A DNA stretch of 18,063 bases from CAZWRV01 sp964636325 (GCA_964636325.1 CAZWRV010000117.1:1-18063); one strand, 5' to 3'. Counted from the first letter of the stretch, positions 1-9,014 are shown. The notes: generated by a model from the sequence alone, not told the origin. Made by a program: numbers and translations.

Positions 1-277
1 GGTGAAAAATTACTTTGGCAGGCTAAATTTATACGTAGTTTACTGAATATTTACTGCGACTCCGCCTCTCCCAGATATTTCCTCCAAGCATGAAGACGGG
101 TGGGTTGCTGCCCGGCGATCCCGGATTTGTCCGCCTTTGCCGCCAATGTGGGCCTTCAGATGTAATGCCCAGCCGCTGCGGAAATTTTTATGTCGGACTT
201 GAGCTTCACCCTGTAAAACTGCCGATCCCACACCGCCCGGTAGGCATGACTCTTATAACAACATATGGAGATAGTGA
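1..277. other. Upstream non-coding region, no gene seen
   Basis: I see no convincing gene here. The only open frames are about 60 codons, have no ribosome site and give low-complexity products. Small hairpins are possible (TGGGC at about 149 with GCCCA further on, and CCGC/GCGG), but no riboswitch class that I know fits. A TATAAC at 254-259 could be a -10 box for the following gene, but no matching -35 is visible. GGAG at 267-270 is the ribosome site of the next gene. Confidence 0.4.
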
Positions 278-3200
278 ATGAAGAGAGGATTCTCCATCAT
301 GACGGCCGCGCTGCTGGGCGCGGAACTCCTTGCGGCAGAATACGCCGAATGCGCCACGTTCAGCGTCTCCACGCCCGCGGAATTCCAGGCGGCTCTCACC
401 GCCGCCCAGTCGAACGGTCAGGACGACACCATCAACGTTGTCGCAGGAACCTACAATCTTGCTTCGTCTCTTGCATACACTTCCACAGAAGCCTTTGATC
501 TTACAATCATTGGCGCCGGTGCCGCAACGACAATTCTCGATGGCGGCAATACTGTCCAGATCATGAGGGTAACAAATGACGGCGGAAGCGATATTTCAGT
601 AAGCGGATTGACCTTCCAGCACGGCAGGGTCTCGGATATCGCCGGGTTCGGAGCCGGCTTATATGTCTTGAACAACGGGAACGGTTCGGTGGCCGTCGAT
701 CAATGCGTTGCCACGAACTGCACTGCGATCAGAAACACGGCAGGTGCATGGCTCGGGACAAACAACGGCAGCCTCACCGTCACCAATTCATCCTTCACCC
801 ACAACTCATGCGACGAAGGAACGTCCGACGACGGCTGCGGACTGTATCTTTACTTCGACGGGGCAAATGCGTCAGGAAACGCGATAGTCCGCAATAACAT
901 CATCAGCCACAACACGTTAAACCATAATCCGTCCCCTGTCGGCAACTGCGACGGCGCCGGCATGATGATATACCACCTCGGAACGGCGGGGGCCGCCCCT
1001 TCCATCACCGTCGAAAACAACACGATAAGCAACAACCTCTCCTATGAGGGTGCCGCAGGAGCGTCCTTGCATGTCCTCCACCACCAAGCGACGATAACTT
1101 TCACAGGCAACACTTTCTCGGACAATACCGCAGGCCCGCTTCCTCACGGAGTGGCGATACAGATATCCGGCGGAGGCCTCCAGCTCTACAACGACGGCGG
1201 AACCATCGTCTTCAATTATAACAAGTTTCTAGGAAATAGAAACCTCGACCCATACGGACTCGGAGGCGGTCTGTGCATAGACAACATTCCGTCCGGGAGC
1301 CTCCGGATGATCGGAAACGTTTTCGCCGGAAATCAAAATGCCGGTATCGGCGGAGGCGCACTGGTGAATTTTGGAGCCGGGGTGACAAGCGCCTATATCG
1401 CGGAAAACCTTTTTGTGAACAATCAGGCCGGCGTGGGAGCCTCAGAAGGTTCCGGCGGAGGCCTTTCCATCGGTTCCGGCTCAGATATCGCACTATTGAA
1501 CAATACCTTCTACAACAATTCGGCCGACAGCGCGGGCGGACTTGGATACTATGCGGAATCCTCCGCCGACAGCGCCTCGCTTTTCAACGAGATATTCTGG
1601 GGCAACACTCCAAACTCTCTGGAGGTCTTCGGCGCCGGGCCTGTATCGGCCACCTATTCAAACATCGACGGCGGCACCGGCCAGCCGTTTTTCGGCGCCG
1701 GATGCATAGACGCCGATCCGCTCTTCTTCAACGCCGCGACCCCCCCCGGTGCTGACGGCATCTACGCGACGATCGACGACGGCCTGCACCTGACCGCCGC
1801 AAGCCCCTCGTTCAACACCGGCTCGAACGCCGCAGTCCCGGCCTGGCTCACCCTCGACATCGCCGGACAGCCCCGGACACAGGGCGGCACCGTCGACATG
1901 GGCGCATACGAGGGCGTGGCCGGAACACCGACGGCATACGAGCTGACGATTGAAGTTTCTCCGGCGGACGGCGGAACGACCACCCCTGCGGCCGGCACCA
2001 CGCTTGAGCTGACTTCCCCTCAGGCAATAGCGGCGCTAGCAAATGCGAATTTCGCATTTGAAAGCTGGGAGGTCGTCGAAGGGACGGCGGCCGTCCAATC
2101 CGCAGTTTCCGCGAGCACAAACCTGATTTTTTCAAGCAACTGCCGAGTCCGTGCGAACTTCGCGGAAATCCCGGCCACTGCGGCTCTGACGATCGAAGTC
2201 TATCCCGCCGAAGGCGGCACGACAATGCCCGTTGTCGGCCTGCATACTGTAGCGACCCAGGTTCCGCATACGATCAGCGCGTTTCCGGCGGAGGGCTACA
2301 ATTTCACCGGCTGGACAAAAACAGGCCAGGTGACGCTCGGCAGCGCAAGCCAGGCGACAACCACGGCGACGCTTCTCGGAAACGCGACGGTGCGTGCGAA
2401 TTTCGTTCTTCCGCCGAGCACGGTGAACCTCATGTTCATCCACCATTCCGTCGGCCAGAACTGGCTCGATCAAGGGCTCCGCGCCGCACTCGACGCGAAA
2501 GAATACATTGACGAAGTCAACGAAATCACATACAACGACGTCGTCCAGAACGACGCCGGACGCCCCGATTCTCTCCCAACACCGGATTCCACGGCCGGCG
2601 ACCATACTGATGTCTCTGATTGGCTCTACTGGTTCAACGACTATTTCGGCTCGATCAGGACGTTCGGCTGCGCCCCCGGCGGAACCAACCGCATAATCAT
2701 GTTCAAAAGCTGCTTCCCGAACAGCCACATCGAATCCGCCGGTTCCGGCAACGGCGATCCCTTCGACAGCTACCGCACTATAGCCAACTATCAGGCGGTG
2801 TTCAGAAACGCCGCAGGGGCAGGGACGCCCTATACCAACAACGGTTACAATTATCTGGCGCTCGAGGATGTGTTTGCGGCGAACCCGGAGGTCCTTTTCG
2901 TCTATGTGACCGCCCCTCCGGAATCTTATGCCGACGCAACCGCCAACACCGGTAAAAACGCGCGGACATTCAACGACTGGCTGAAGCAGACATGGCTCCC
3001 CGCATACAATGCGGCGCACCCGGGGCTCAACAACGTCCAGATATTCGACTTCTTCGACGTCCTGGCGAACGCCGACACGGGCGCCTTGTATTCGAACCGG
3101 CTCAAAGATTCTTACGGCGGCTCAACCGGCGACTCTCATCCGAACGAAACCGCCAACCAGAATTCTACGGTGATTTATGCCACCGGACAGGCAAATTTCA

Positions 3201-4201
3201 TTGACGCCGCCTTTGGCAGGTTCACCGGCTCCGCCCCTCAGATCGCCGTCACAATGGCCTCATTGCCTGCGGATGGTGGAACCACCGTTCCCGCCCCTGG
3301 CGCAGCCAGCCAATATTTGCCTCTGGTCATTGCCGCGGAACCGGCGGAGGGCTTCACATTCACGGACTGGACGATTTCCGTCAACGGCATAGTTTACAAT
3401 ACGCAATCTCCGGTAACCACGCTTCTCTCCATCGGTGCGGTCTCGGCGACTGCGAATTTCGCGGCCGCCCGCTACATGACACTCGGATCGCTCGGGACGT
3501 ATACGGTTGACGATGTCGAGGATTTCCCTGGGGAGTCATTCGGCAGAAAGCCTGCAATGTCAGCCGGATATCTCGATCCGACGTCGGCGCAGGGCAGGCC
3601 TAGGAAAGCGTCGTTGAAGACCGGCTTCAACAGCGCTCAGAGCCAGCTGTTCACCGCCGAATGGACTAAGAAACAGCCCATTTTCAACAAGAAGTCCATT
3701 CCGCAGGGGACGGATTCGAGGACTTTCATAGGCGCCGGGCTAAGCCCGCTGCTTTGCTATGAGACCGAAGTGAAGGCGACTGCGAACACAGGCCAGAAGG
3801 GGACGTTCAACGCGGGAACCATCCTGATTCCGGCACCGGACATCACCGCGGTCTTGGACAGCAATCAGGCTCCTATTCCCGCCCCGGTGACAGTCGCGCC
3901 CGGAGCCACAGTTTACCTTGTCGGCAATTTCTACGGCTGCAAGGTGCCGAACGTGTGGTTCGAATACGACAGTGACGGAAGGATAAAGCAGTTGAAATGC
4001 AAAGTCCTCAAGAATCTTATCACCGGCAACGACTATCCCGACTCGAAGGGCAGGCCTAGCTGCATGAACTGCATCAGCGGAGCAAGCAGGGTGCCCGTCC
4101 AAATACCTGCGGCGAACAAGATTCCCGATGGCGGAGTGTTCAACTTCATCGTCATAGACAACGGTGTCGGCCGCGACACCTACGACATGACGGTCGAGTA
4201 A
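278..4201 (+). CDS. Large secreted protein: beta-helix, InlB-like repeats, embedded SGNH-like domain
   Basis: 1307 residues. The start at 278 has GGAG seven bases upstream and an export signal (about 1-26, ending near AECA). Residues about 27-545 are asparagine- and glycine-rich parallel beta-helix repeats of the NNTF/GNxF type. They end in the VDMGAYEG signature typical of pectate-lyase-like 'choice-of-anchor Q' proteins. Two InlB B-repeat-like modules follow (about 553-630 and 636-710; SPADGGTT, PAEGG, GWT, VRANF). Next is a globular domain at about 714-985 with IHHSVGQNW, MFKSCFPNS, VYVTAPP and GDSHPN blocks. I recognise these as an SGNH/GDSL-hydrolase-like family, with likely catalytic Ser724, Asn815, Asp952 and His954. 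A third InlB-like module (about 990-1063) and an unrecognised cysteine-containing C-terminal domain (1064-1307) complete it. Likely a cell-surface or secreted protein acting on polysaccharide; the substrate is unknown. The kelch gene follows after 88 bases and may share its transcript. Confidence 0.9.
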   Translation: MKRGFSIMTAALLGAELLAAEYAECATFSVSTPAEFQAALTAAQSNGQDDTINVVAGTYNLASSLAYTSTEAFDLTIIGAGAATTILDGGNTVQIMRVTNDGGSDISVSGLTFQHGRVSDIAGFGAGLYVLNNGNGSVAVDQCVATNCTAIRNTAGAWLGTNNGSLTVTNSSFTHNSCDEGTSDDGCGLYLYFDGANASGNAIVRNNIISHNTLNHNPSPVGNCDGAGMMIYHLGTAGAAPSITVENNTISNNLSYEGAAGASLHVLHHQATITFTGNTFSDNTAGPLPHGVAIQISGGGLQLYNDGGTIVFNYNKFLGNRNLDPYGLGGGLCIDNIPSGSLRMIGNVFAGNQNAGIGGGALVNFGAGVTSAYIAENLFVNNQAGVGASEGSGGGLSIGSGSDIALLNNTFYNNSADSAGGLGYYAESSADSASLFNEIFWGNTPNSLEVFGAGPVSATYSNIDGGTGQPFFGAGCIDADPLFFNAATPPGADGIYATIDDGLHLTAASPSFNTGSNAAVPAWLTLDIAGQPRTQGGTVDMGAYEGVAGTPTAYELTIEVSPADGGTTTPAAGTTLELTSPQAIAALANANFAFESWEVVEGTAAVQSAVSASTNLIFSSNCRVRANFAEIPATAALTIEVYPAEGGTTMPVVGLHTVATQVPHTISAFPAEGYNFTGWTKTGQVTLGSASQATTTATLLGNATVRANFVLPPSTVNLMFIHHSVGQNWLDQGLRAALDAKEYIDEVNEITYNDVVQNDAGRPDSLPTPDSTAGDHTDVSDWLYWFNDYFGSIRTFGCAPGGTNRIIMFKSCFPNSHIESAGSGNGDPFDSYRTIANYQAVFRNAAGAGTPYTNNGYNYLALEDVFAANPEVLFVYVTAPPESYADATANTGKNARTFNDWLKQTWLPAYNAAHPGLNNVQIFDFFDVLANADTGALYSNRLKDSYGGSTGDSHPNETANQNSTVIYATGQANFIDAAFGRFTGSAPQIAVTMASLPADGGTTVPAPGAASQYLPLVIAAEPAEGFTFTDWTISVNGIVYNTQSPVTTLLSIGAVSATANFAAARYMTLGSLGTYTVDDVEDFPGESFGRKPAMSAGYLDPTSAQGRPRKASLKTGFNSAQSQLFTAEWTKKQPIFNKKSIPQGTDSRTFIGAGLSPLLCYETEVKATANTGQKGTFNAGTILIPAPDITAVLDSNQAPIPAPVTVAPGATVYLVGNFYGCKVPNVWFEYDSDGRIKQLKCKVLKNLITGNDYPDSKGRPSCMNCISGASRVPVQIPAANKIPDGGVFNFIVIDNGVGRDTYDMTVE

Positions 4202-4279
4202 GAAAACGGGATGCGGAATATCAAGTTAAAAAATAATCAAAATATCGGCGGTACACAAAACATTAACATTTAATGCAAT

Positions 4280-4285
4280 AGGAGG
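4280..4285 (+). promoter_or_regulatory. Strong ribosome binding site of the kelch gene
   Basis: A full AGGAGG lies four bases before the ATG at 4290. It fixes this start against other in-frame methionines. I see no clear promoter or terminator in the 88-base gap, which fits co-transcription with the preceding gene. Confidence 0.7.
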
Positions 4286-4289
4286 ACTG

Positions 4290-7115
4290 ATGAATTCGAG
4301 GACGAATGGATTTTGCACTGCTGTCAGGAACTTGGCGGCGGCAGCGGTATCGTCGGCTTGCGTCATGGCCATGGTTCAGGCGGAGGGCAATTCCGGCTGG
4401 CAGAAATGGCCTTACGAAATGAACAAGCCACGCTCACAGTTCACCATGACCAAGTTAAGCGGAGACAAATTGCTGATTGCCGGAGGATACGACGGGAATA
4501 CGGGAACAGTCTACATGAGCACCGAAATAATTGATATAACAACCGGCAAATCTATTGAAACTGTCAAGATGAATCATGTCCGCGCTGCGCATACTGAATC
4601 TCTTTTAGACTCCGAAAAGGTTCTTGTCGTCGGGGGCTATTACTACGACAGCTCGAGCGGAAGCACCGATCCTTTATATGTCTCCAAGCCTGAGATATTC
4701 AATGGAACAAACTGGGAATATGCAGGGGATCTCGGCAAAGGCTTCACAGGCCACACGGCGACAGTCTTGAAAAATGGAAAGGTTTTGATTGCCGGAGGAT
4801 ACAACAAGGACGATGGATTCTACGCGAAAACTCATATTTACGATCCGGAAAAGGGGCAGTGGTCGAACGCCGCGAGCATGGGAACGGCGCGTAGCGGACA
4901 CACGGCAACGCTTCTCAATGACGGAAAGGTTCTTGTCGCCGGCGGCTATAACAGCAATGACGGCTACCTTGCGAGCTCTGAAATATATGATCCTACATCA
5001 GACAACTGGGAGAAAACGGAACAAATGTTCGGAGCCGTTGCGTATCATGCTTCAGTCTTTTTGCCTGACACCGGCAAGGCTCTTTTAATCGGCGGAAGCA
5101 ATGCGCCTGGAACGCCGGTCAAACTTGTTCAGCTCTATGATCCCGTGACACGCCTCTGGGGACGCCTCGACGACATGGAGTTCGCGAGAATGCATCCCGC
5201 CGCGGTATGCCTTTCCGGCGAAGAGGTCATTGTGGGAGGCGGAATGACAGGGCCGAATTCTTTCGACAATCACATCGAAAGATACAATGTCGCGGAAGAT
5301 ACATGGACAACAGTCGGAACCTTGCGAAATTCGCGCGCGAATTTCGCAATGGAATATCTCGGCGACAACAAGGTCATTTTCACCGGCGGCCGGAGCGCCG
5401 ACAGCTTCGGTTTCTCAAAATACCTCTCAAAAAGCGAAATATACGATACGTCCACCAAAGAAACCAAAGCTCCCGGACTTTTGAACCAGGCGCGCTTTCA
5501 ACATGTCGCAGTCCTTCTTGACGATGATTCCATATTTGCAGCGGGTGGAAAATATTATAAAGACGGCAAGCCTGACACTCTTGATTCTATTGAGATTTGC
5601 CCCAGAGTGCTTGATGAGGGGGAATGGAAAATTTTATCATCAAAACTTGGCAGTTATGTGTATAGCGCATCGGCAATCAGATTAAACAATGGCAAGATTT
5701 TGGTCATTGGTGGCAGGGATAATTTGGGAGGAAAGCAAGATTGTTACATATATGATCCTGTCAGCGGCGAAGTCTCTGCAACCGGGTCGTTGAAATTTGG
5801 AGCAAGTTCTTGTTCCGTGGCCATGATGAATGATGGCAAAGTGATTTGCGCCGGAGGCACTGACGACCATAATGCCATGGCAACAACACAAATATATGAT
5901 CCTGCGACAGGACAATGGTCAGAGGCGGAAAATATGAAGCAGGCTCGAATTGGCGCCAATATAGCAACACTCAATGACGGCAAGATAATTGTGGTCGGCG
6001 GAATGAATAGCGAAGGAGCGCCACTTTCATCTGCGGAGATTTTTGATCCAAGCACAGGAAAATGGTCGGATGCTTCAAATATGAACAAAGCCCGCAAGAA
6101 TTTTGCCTTTGTTGATCTCGATAAAGGGAAAAAGCTTGCCATGGGTGGAAAAATATACAGGTATTCAAGCTCAGCCAACGAACAAAAGACGGGATATGAA
6201 GACGAAGACAATTCTTGTGAAATTTATGACCCGGAAACCAATGCATGGACGGAAGTCACTCCAATGAATGAATCCAGGCAATATCATACGGCGTCAGTTC
6301 TTAAGGACGGCAGGGTTCTTGTGGCAGGAGGAAATGATGGAAACAAGCCGCTTTCAAGCTCGGAGATATATGATCCTGTAAACGACACATGGGAGTTGAT
6401 TGGAAACATGACTTGCGCGCGCCAGCAACATGTTGCAGTGTCCACATCGGATGGAAAAGTCGTTTTGATTGGCGGCTACGACGGTGATGCCATGGATTCC
6501 GTCGAGCTTTTTGATCCCGGCTCGGCTCCGCCTCCGGTAACGGACGGAACAATCGAGAAATTGGCATTTTCCGCCTCCCACAAGGAGTTCTTGAAAAAGG
6601 AAAACGATGAATATATAAAACATTCCACAAACAAATTCACGATTTCCGGAACGATAAGTTTCGGACAGGATTTCAATCCGGACGACATAAAGGAAGGAGA
6701 AACGTTCTCGCTGAATTTTGGAAACTACAGTTTTTCCGGGACTTTCGGCAACGCCGCTGATAAAAGCAAGACATTCACATCAAAACCCGGCAAGGGAGGA
6801 ACTGCGAAATTCGCAAACAAGGCCACTGATCAATTCAAGGCCAAAAACGTCTTGGTTGAAAAAATTGACATCAAATGGGATGCCAAAGGAAAATTCACCT
6901 TCAAGGTCTCCGGAACTCCGGTCACGGACTCAACAACAAGCCCGATTGACGGCAAGACAATACCGGGCAACATAGAAATATTCCAGATCGGCGCCGGATC
7001 GAAGCATGGCGCAGCCTTTGGCGTTGGCGAAAAGCTCGGATTTACAGGCAAAAAGACGCCGAAAACTTCAAAAGGAATCCAGCTTGAAAGCTGGACGGCG
7101 AAAGGGGCGCAATAA
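4290..7115 (+). CDS. Secreted kelch-repeat protein with 14 repeats and an orphan C-terminal domain
   Basis: 941 residues. Residues 1-31 are a signal peptide ending around VQA. From about 40 to 745 there are fourteen kelch/galactose-oxidase-type repeats. Each has a hydrophobic strand ending in a GG pair (for example LIAGGY near 62, VLVAGGY near 214, ILVIGG near 470, VVLIGGY near 724), followed by (S/T)EIYDP and a tryptophan. Spacing is about 50 residues. Fourteen repeats match two seven-bladed beta-propellers in tandem. The last 190 residues (about 753-941) are lysine- and glycine-rich, with beta-sandwich-like patterns such as FSGTFG, and I do not recognise them. No oxidase copper ligands were identified, so a binding role is more likely than catalysis. 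The middle and later part of the gene (about 5500-6500) is visibly more AT-rich than its neighbours. IYDP is encoded by the same twelve bases, ATATATGATCCT, at 4983, 5748, 5892 and 6366, which suggests repeat expansion or conversion. Confidence 0.88.
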   Translation: MNSRTNGFCTAVRNLAAAAVSSACVMAMVQAEGNSGWQKWPYEMNKPRSQFTMTKLSGDKLLIAGGYDGNTGTVYMSTEIIDITTGKSIETVKMNHVRAAHTESLLDSEKVLVVGGYYYDSSSGSTDPLYVSKPEIFNGTNWEYAGDLGKGFTGHTATVLKNGKVLIAGGYNKDDGFYAKTHIYDPEKGQWSNAASMGTARSGHTATLLNDGKVLVAGGYNSNDGYLASSEIYDPTSDNWEKTEQMFGAVAYHASVFLPDTGKALLIGGSNAPGTPVKLVQLYDPVTRLWGRLDDMEFARMHPAAVCLSGEEVIVGGGMTGPNSFDNHIERYNVAEDTWTTVGTLRNSRANFAMEYLGDNKVIFTGGRSADSFGFSKYLSKSEIYDTSTKETKAPGLLNQARFQHVAVLLDDDSIFAAGGKYYKDGKPDTLDSIEICPRVLDEGEWKILSSKLGSYVYSASAIRLNNGKILVIGGRDNLGGKQDCYIYDPVSGEVSATGSLKFGASSCSVAMMNDGKVICAGGTDDHNAMATTQIYDPATGQWSEAENMKQARIGANIATLNDGKIIVVGGMNSEGAPLSSAEIFDPSTGKWSDASNMNKARKNFAFVDLDKGKKLAMGGKIYRYSSSANEQKTGYEDEDNSCEIYDPETNAWTEVTPMNESRQYHTASVLKDGRVLVAGGNDGNKPLSSSEIYDPVNDTWELIGNMTCARQQHVAVSTSDGKVVLIGGYDGDAMDSVELFDPGSAPPPVTDGTIEKLAFSASHKEFLKKENDEYIKHSTNKFTISGTISFGQDFNPDDIKEGETFSLNFGNYSFSGTFGNAADKSKTFTSKPGKGGTAKFANKATDQFKAKNVLVEKIDIKWDAKGKFTFKVSGTPVTDSTTSPIDGKTIPGNIEIFQIGAGSKHGAAFGVGEKLGFTGKKTPKTSKGIQLESWTAKGAQ
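5322..5349. repeat. 28-bp perfect palindrome inside the kelch gene
   Basis: The arm TTGCGAAATTCGCG (5322-5335) is followed directly by its exact reverse complement (5336-5349). It encodes residues around LRNSRANFAM, so it lies in coding sequence. Confidence 0.9.
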
Positions 7116-7140
7116 GCCGGCCAACCCCTCCGGGTCGAAT

Positions 7141-7165
7141 GGCTTTCACCCGCCGGGTGAAAGCC
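7141..7165. terminator. Perfect 11-bp inverted repeat after the kelch gene, probable terminator
   Basis: The arm GGCTTTCACCC (7141-7151) and its exact complement (7155-7165) are separated by GCC. It lies 25 bases after the kelch stop codon. The bases after it (TCTTAAAATG) are only weakly T-rich, so termination is likely but not certain. It also resembles the three-base-loop palindromes found in other gaps of the window. Confidence 0.55.
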
Positions 7166-7173
7166 TCTTAAAA

Positions 7174-7182
7174 TGTTATAAT
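7174..7182 (+). promoter_or_regulatory. Extended -10 promoter of the Mla operon
   Basis: TGTTATAAT is a consensus -10 box with the extended TG motif. It lies 46 bases before the lipoprotein start. There is no good -35 box, because the preceding hairpin occupies that place; extended -10 promoters tolerate this. The same TGTTATA arrangement precedes the gene at 12270. Confidence 0.5.
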
Positions 7183-7228
7183 TTAGATTTTCCGTTTTAA
7201 GCCTTATACACAAGAGGGAGTATTTGCC

Positions 7229-7780
7229 ATGAGACGATTTTTCGCCTGCTCTTCATTATGCATTCTGCTCTGCGGATGCTCCATCCTCCAGAGGGAGCCC
7301 TACAAGCCCGTCAACTATTACGACCTCTCGTATCCGGACGCCAGAATTGACTTGAAGGGCGCCGCCGTTTCAATCGGCGAAATCAATGCGGACAGGCCTT
7401 ACGGCGACAGGATGGTCTTCAGGGTTTCCGAGAACCGCATAGAGATCGACGAGTTCAACCGCTGGGCCTGCAATCCTGCCGACATGCTGAACAAATATCT
7501 CTCGATGGCGTTCGAGCCCGATCCTGCCGCGAAACCCGCAAAATATTCCGTCTCCTTGCAGATATTGCTGATCGAGGCGTCGCTGGACAAGCCCGCCGCC
7601 AGAGTCGCAATCCTCGCGACATTCAGCGACAAGGCAAAGGGAGATGTCGTACTAAGAAAGATCTATCGGCAGGAAATGCCGCTGGAAAAGGTCACCGGGG
7701 ACGATTTCGCCAAGGCAGCTGGAGGCCAAATAGCCAAGATTGCCCAGGACATCGCACAGGACGTGATGAAACTGAAATGA
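7229..7780 (+). CDS. ABC-type transport auxiliary lipoprotein (PqiC/YmbA-like)
   Basis: 183 residues. A short hydrophobic signal ends in a lipobox LCGC with Cys17, followed by Ser, which in enterobacterial rules favours outer-membrane sorting. The body shows the family pattern: a YYDL motif near residue 29, then RPYGDRMVFR, then FNRWA with a following ML (residues about 72-86). This marks the ABC_trans_aux family, of which PqiC is the known member. These lipoproteins sit at the outer membrane and work with MCE-protein lipid transporters. The start is supported by AGAGGGAG eight bases upstream. It is the first gene of the Mla-type operon; in many other genomes the equivalent gene comes last. 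Confidence 0.85.
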   Translation: MRRFFACSSLCILLCGCSILQREPYKPVNYYDLSYPDARIDLKGAAVSIGEINADRPYGDRMVFRVSENRIEIDEFNRWACNPADMLNKYLSMAFEPDPAAKPAKYSVSLQILLIEASLDKPAARVAILATFSDKAKGDVVLRKIYRQEMPLEKVTGDDFAKAAGGQIAKIAQDIAQDVMKLK

Positions 7781-7851
7781 GTTATTGGTTATTCGTTATT
7801 TGTTATTGGGAATACGACGGCATTCAACACTAATAACTGATAACCTATAAC
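7781..7851. repeat. Heptad-phased inverted repeat between the lipoprotein gene and mlaE
   Basis: GTTATT occurs at 7781, 7788, 7795 and 7802, exactly seven bases apart. The opposite arm has ATAAC ending at 7837, 7844 and 7851, also in a seven-base rhythm. Together they can fold into a long imperfect hairpin. The loop holds a small GAAT/ATTC stem. The array starts at the base after the lipoprotein stop codon and ends seven bases before the mlaE ATG. It resembles the short tandem heptamer repeats known from cyanobacterial gaps. Confidence 0.8.
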
Positions 7852-7858
7852 TGCTCTT

Positions 7859-9007
7859 ATGCTATCGCTGTCAGTAATAGACAAGACCCTTTTGATAGCC
7901 AGGCTACCGGCGGCGGGGATGAGCTTCGACGAGATGCAGGCTTCGTACGCCGAGATCGAGAAGACGCTCGGTTCCTCCGCTGTCACCGGTATCTCCTGCG
8001 ATCTCGGCGGCGTCGCAAAGACGAACTATTCGGTGATCGCATTCGTCATAGGCTGCGGGGAGCTGGCGGCAAAGAGGAAAATCGGCATCGCCTTCACCAA
8101 GCTTGCCGACGAAGAGCTCCGCGGCGAACTCACGCGCCTCGGCTTCGATGGCAAGGGCGCCTACACCCCGAAGGCGTTCCGCAAGGAGGGGCCCAAGTCC
8201 GTCTTCATCACCGCAGGCGACGCCATCTACAAGTTCTGCGCCGACACCAAGAAACTGGTGGGGTTCATCGGCGAAATAATAAAGGCGATCTTTTACATAA
8301 TCCTGCATCCGCGCAAGCTCGACCTTAAGGAAGTCCTGTTCTACATGGACAAGAGCGGGGCTGATGGTGTGCCGATCGTCATGCTCATTTGCTTCCTGAT
8401 GGGTCTGATACTCGCGTTCCAGGGCATCACGCAGATGATGAGGTTCGGCCTTCAGATCTACATCGCGGACCTTGTCGGGCTGGCGATCATCAGGGAGCTG
8501 GGCCCGCTCATGGTCGCGATGATCTGCATCGGGCGCGCAGGCTCCGCATACGCCGCCGAACTCGGCACGATGAAAGTTTCAGAGGAAATAGACGCCATGG
8601 ACACCATGGGCCTCAAGCCCGCCCGCTTCCTCGTCCTCCCGAAGATCATCGCCCTGACGCTTTCAGTCCCCATGCTCGTGCTGATCGGCGACGTCTGCGG
8701 AATCGCAGGCGGAGTGCTGATAACAGTAACGATGAGCGACATATCTTACGTTGAATACATGAACAGGACTTTGCAGACCCTCGTCCCCTGGAACATTGTC
8801 GAAAGCGTCATCAAGGCAGTCGTCTTCGCGTTCATCATAGCCGGAGTCGGATGCTTCCGCGGATTCGAGGCCGACAGGGACGCCAAGGGCGTCGGCAGCG
8901 CAACCACGTCGTCAGTCGTCAGCGGCATCTTCCTTGTAATTATCGCGGACTTTTTCGTCACGTTCTTTTATCCGCAGATACTGGGGACTTTCGGGATAAG
9001 CTATTGA
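7859..9007 (+). CDS. mlaE: MlaE-family lipid ABC transporter permease with N-terminal STAS domain
   Basis: 382 residues. Residues 1 to about 115 resemble a STAS/MlaB domain (LLIARLPAAG at 11-20, then ISCDLGGV), here fused to the permease instead of being a separate subunit. The usual serine after the central strand is not obvious, since the sequence reads AKTNYS. Residues about 130-382 are a typical MlaE permease with several membrane helices and the ELGTMKVSEEIDAMDTMGL segment (234-252) that contacts the ATPase. It forms the inner-membrane channel moving phospholipid between the inner and outer membranes. No Shine-Dalgarno sequence precedes the ATG. The start is chosen because the first STAS strand begins at residue 3, and initiation may depend on the upstream heptad hairpin or on coupling. 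mlaF follows seven bases later. Confidence 0.93.
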   Translation: MLSLSVIDKTLLIARLPAAGMSFDEMQASYAEIEKTLGSSAVTGISCDLGGVAKTNYSVIAFVIGCGELAAKRKIGIAFTKLADEELRGELTRLGFDGKGAYTPKAFRKEGPKSVFITAGDAIYKFCADTKKLVGFIGEIIKAIFYIILHPRKLDLKEVLFYMDKSGADGVPIVMLICFLMGLILAFQGITQMMRFGLQIYIADLVGLAIIRELGPLMVAMICIGRAGSAYAAELGTMKVSEEIDAMDTMGLKPARFLVLPKIIALTLSVPMLVLIGDVCGIAGGVLITVTMSDISYVEYMNRTLQTLVPWNIVESVIKAVVFAFIIAGVGCFRGFEADRDAKGVGSATTSSVVSGIFLVIIADFFVTFFYPQILGTFGISY

Positions 9008-9014
9008 GGCGCAT

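Noticed and set aside
40..231. A 63-codon minus-strand ORF near the left edge.
   Set aside because: No ribosome site, no recognisable protein features, and it could be chance in a non-coding stretch.
1..277. Riboswitch before the beta-helix gene.
   Set aside because: None of the consensus cores I know (TPP, cobalamin, SAM, c-di-GMP, glycine) can be matched.
2132..3019. A 295-residue minus-strand open frame opposite the beta-helix gene.
   Set aside because: Composition is typical of an antisense shadow in GC-rich coding sequence, with no ribosome site or recognisable motif.
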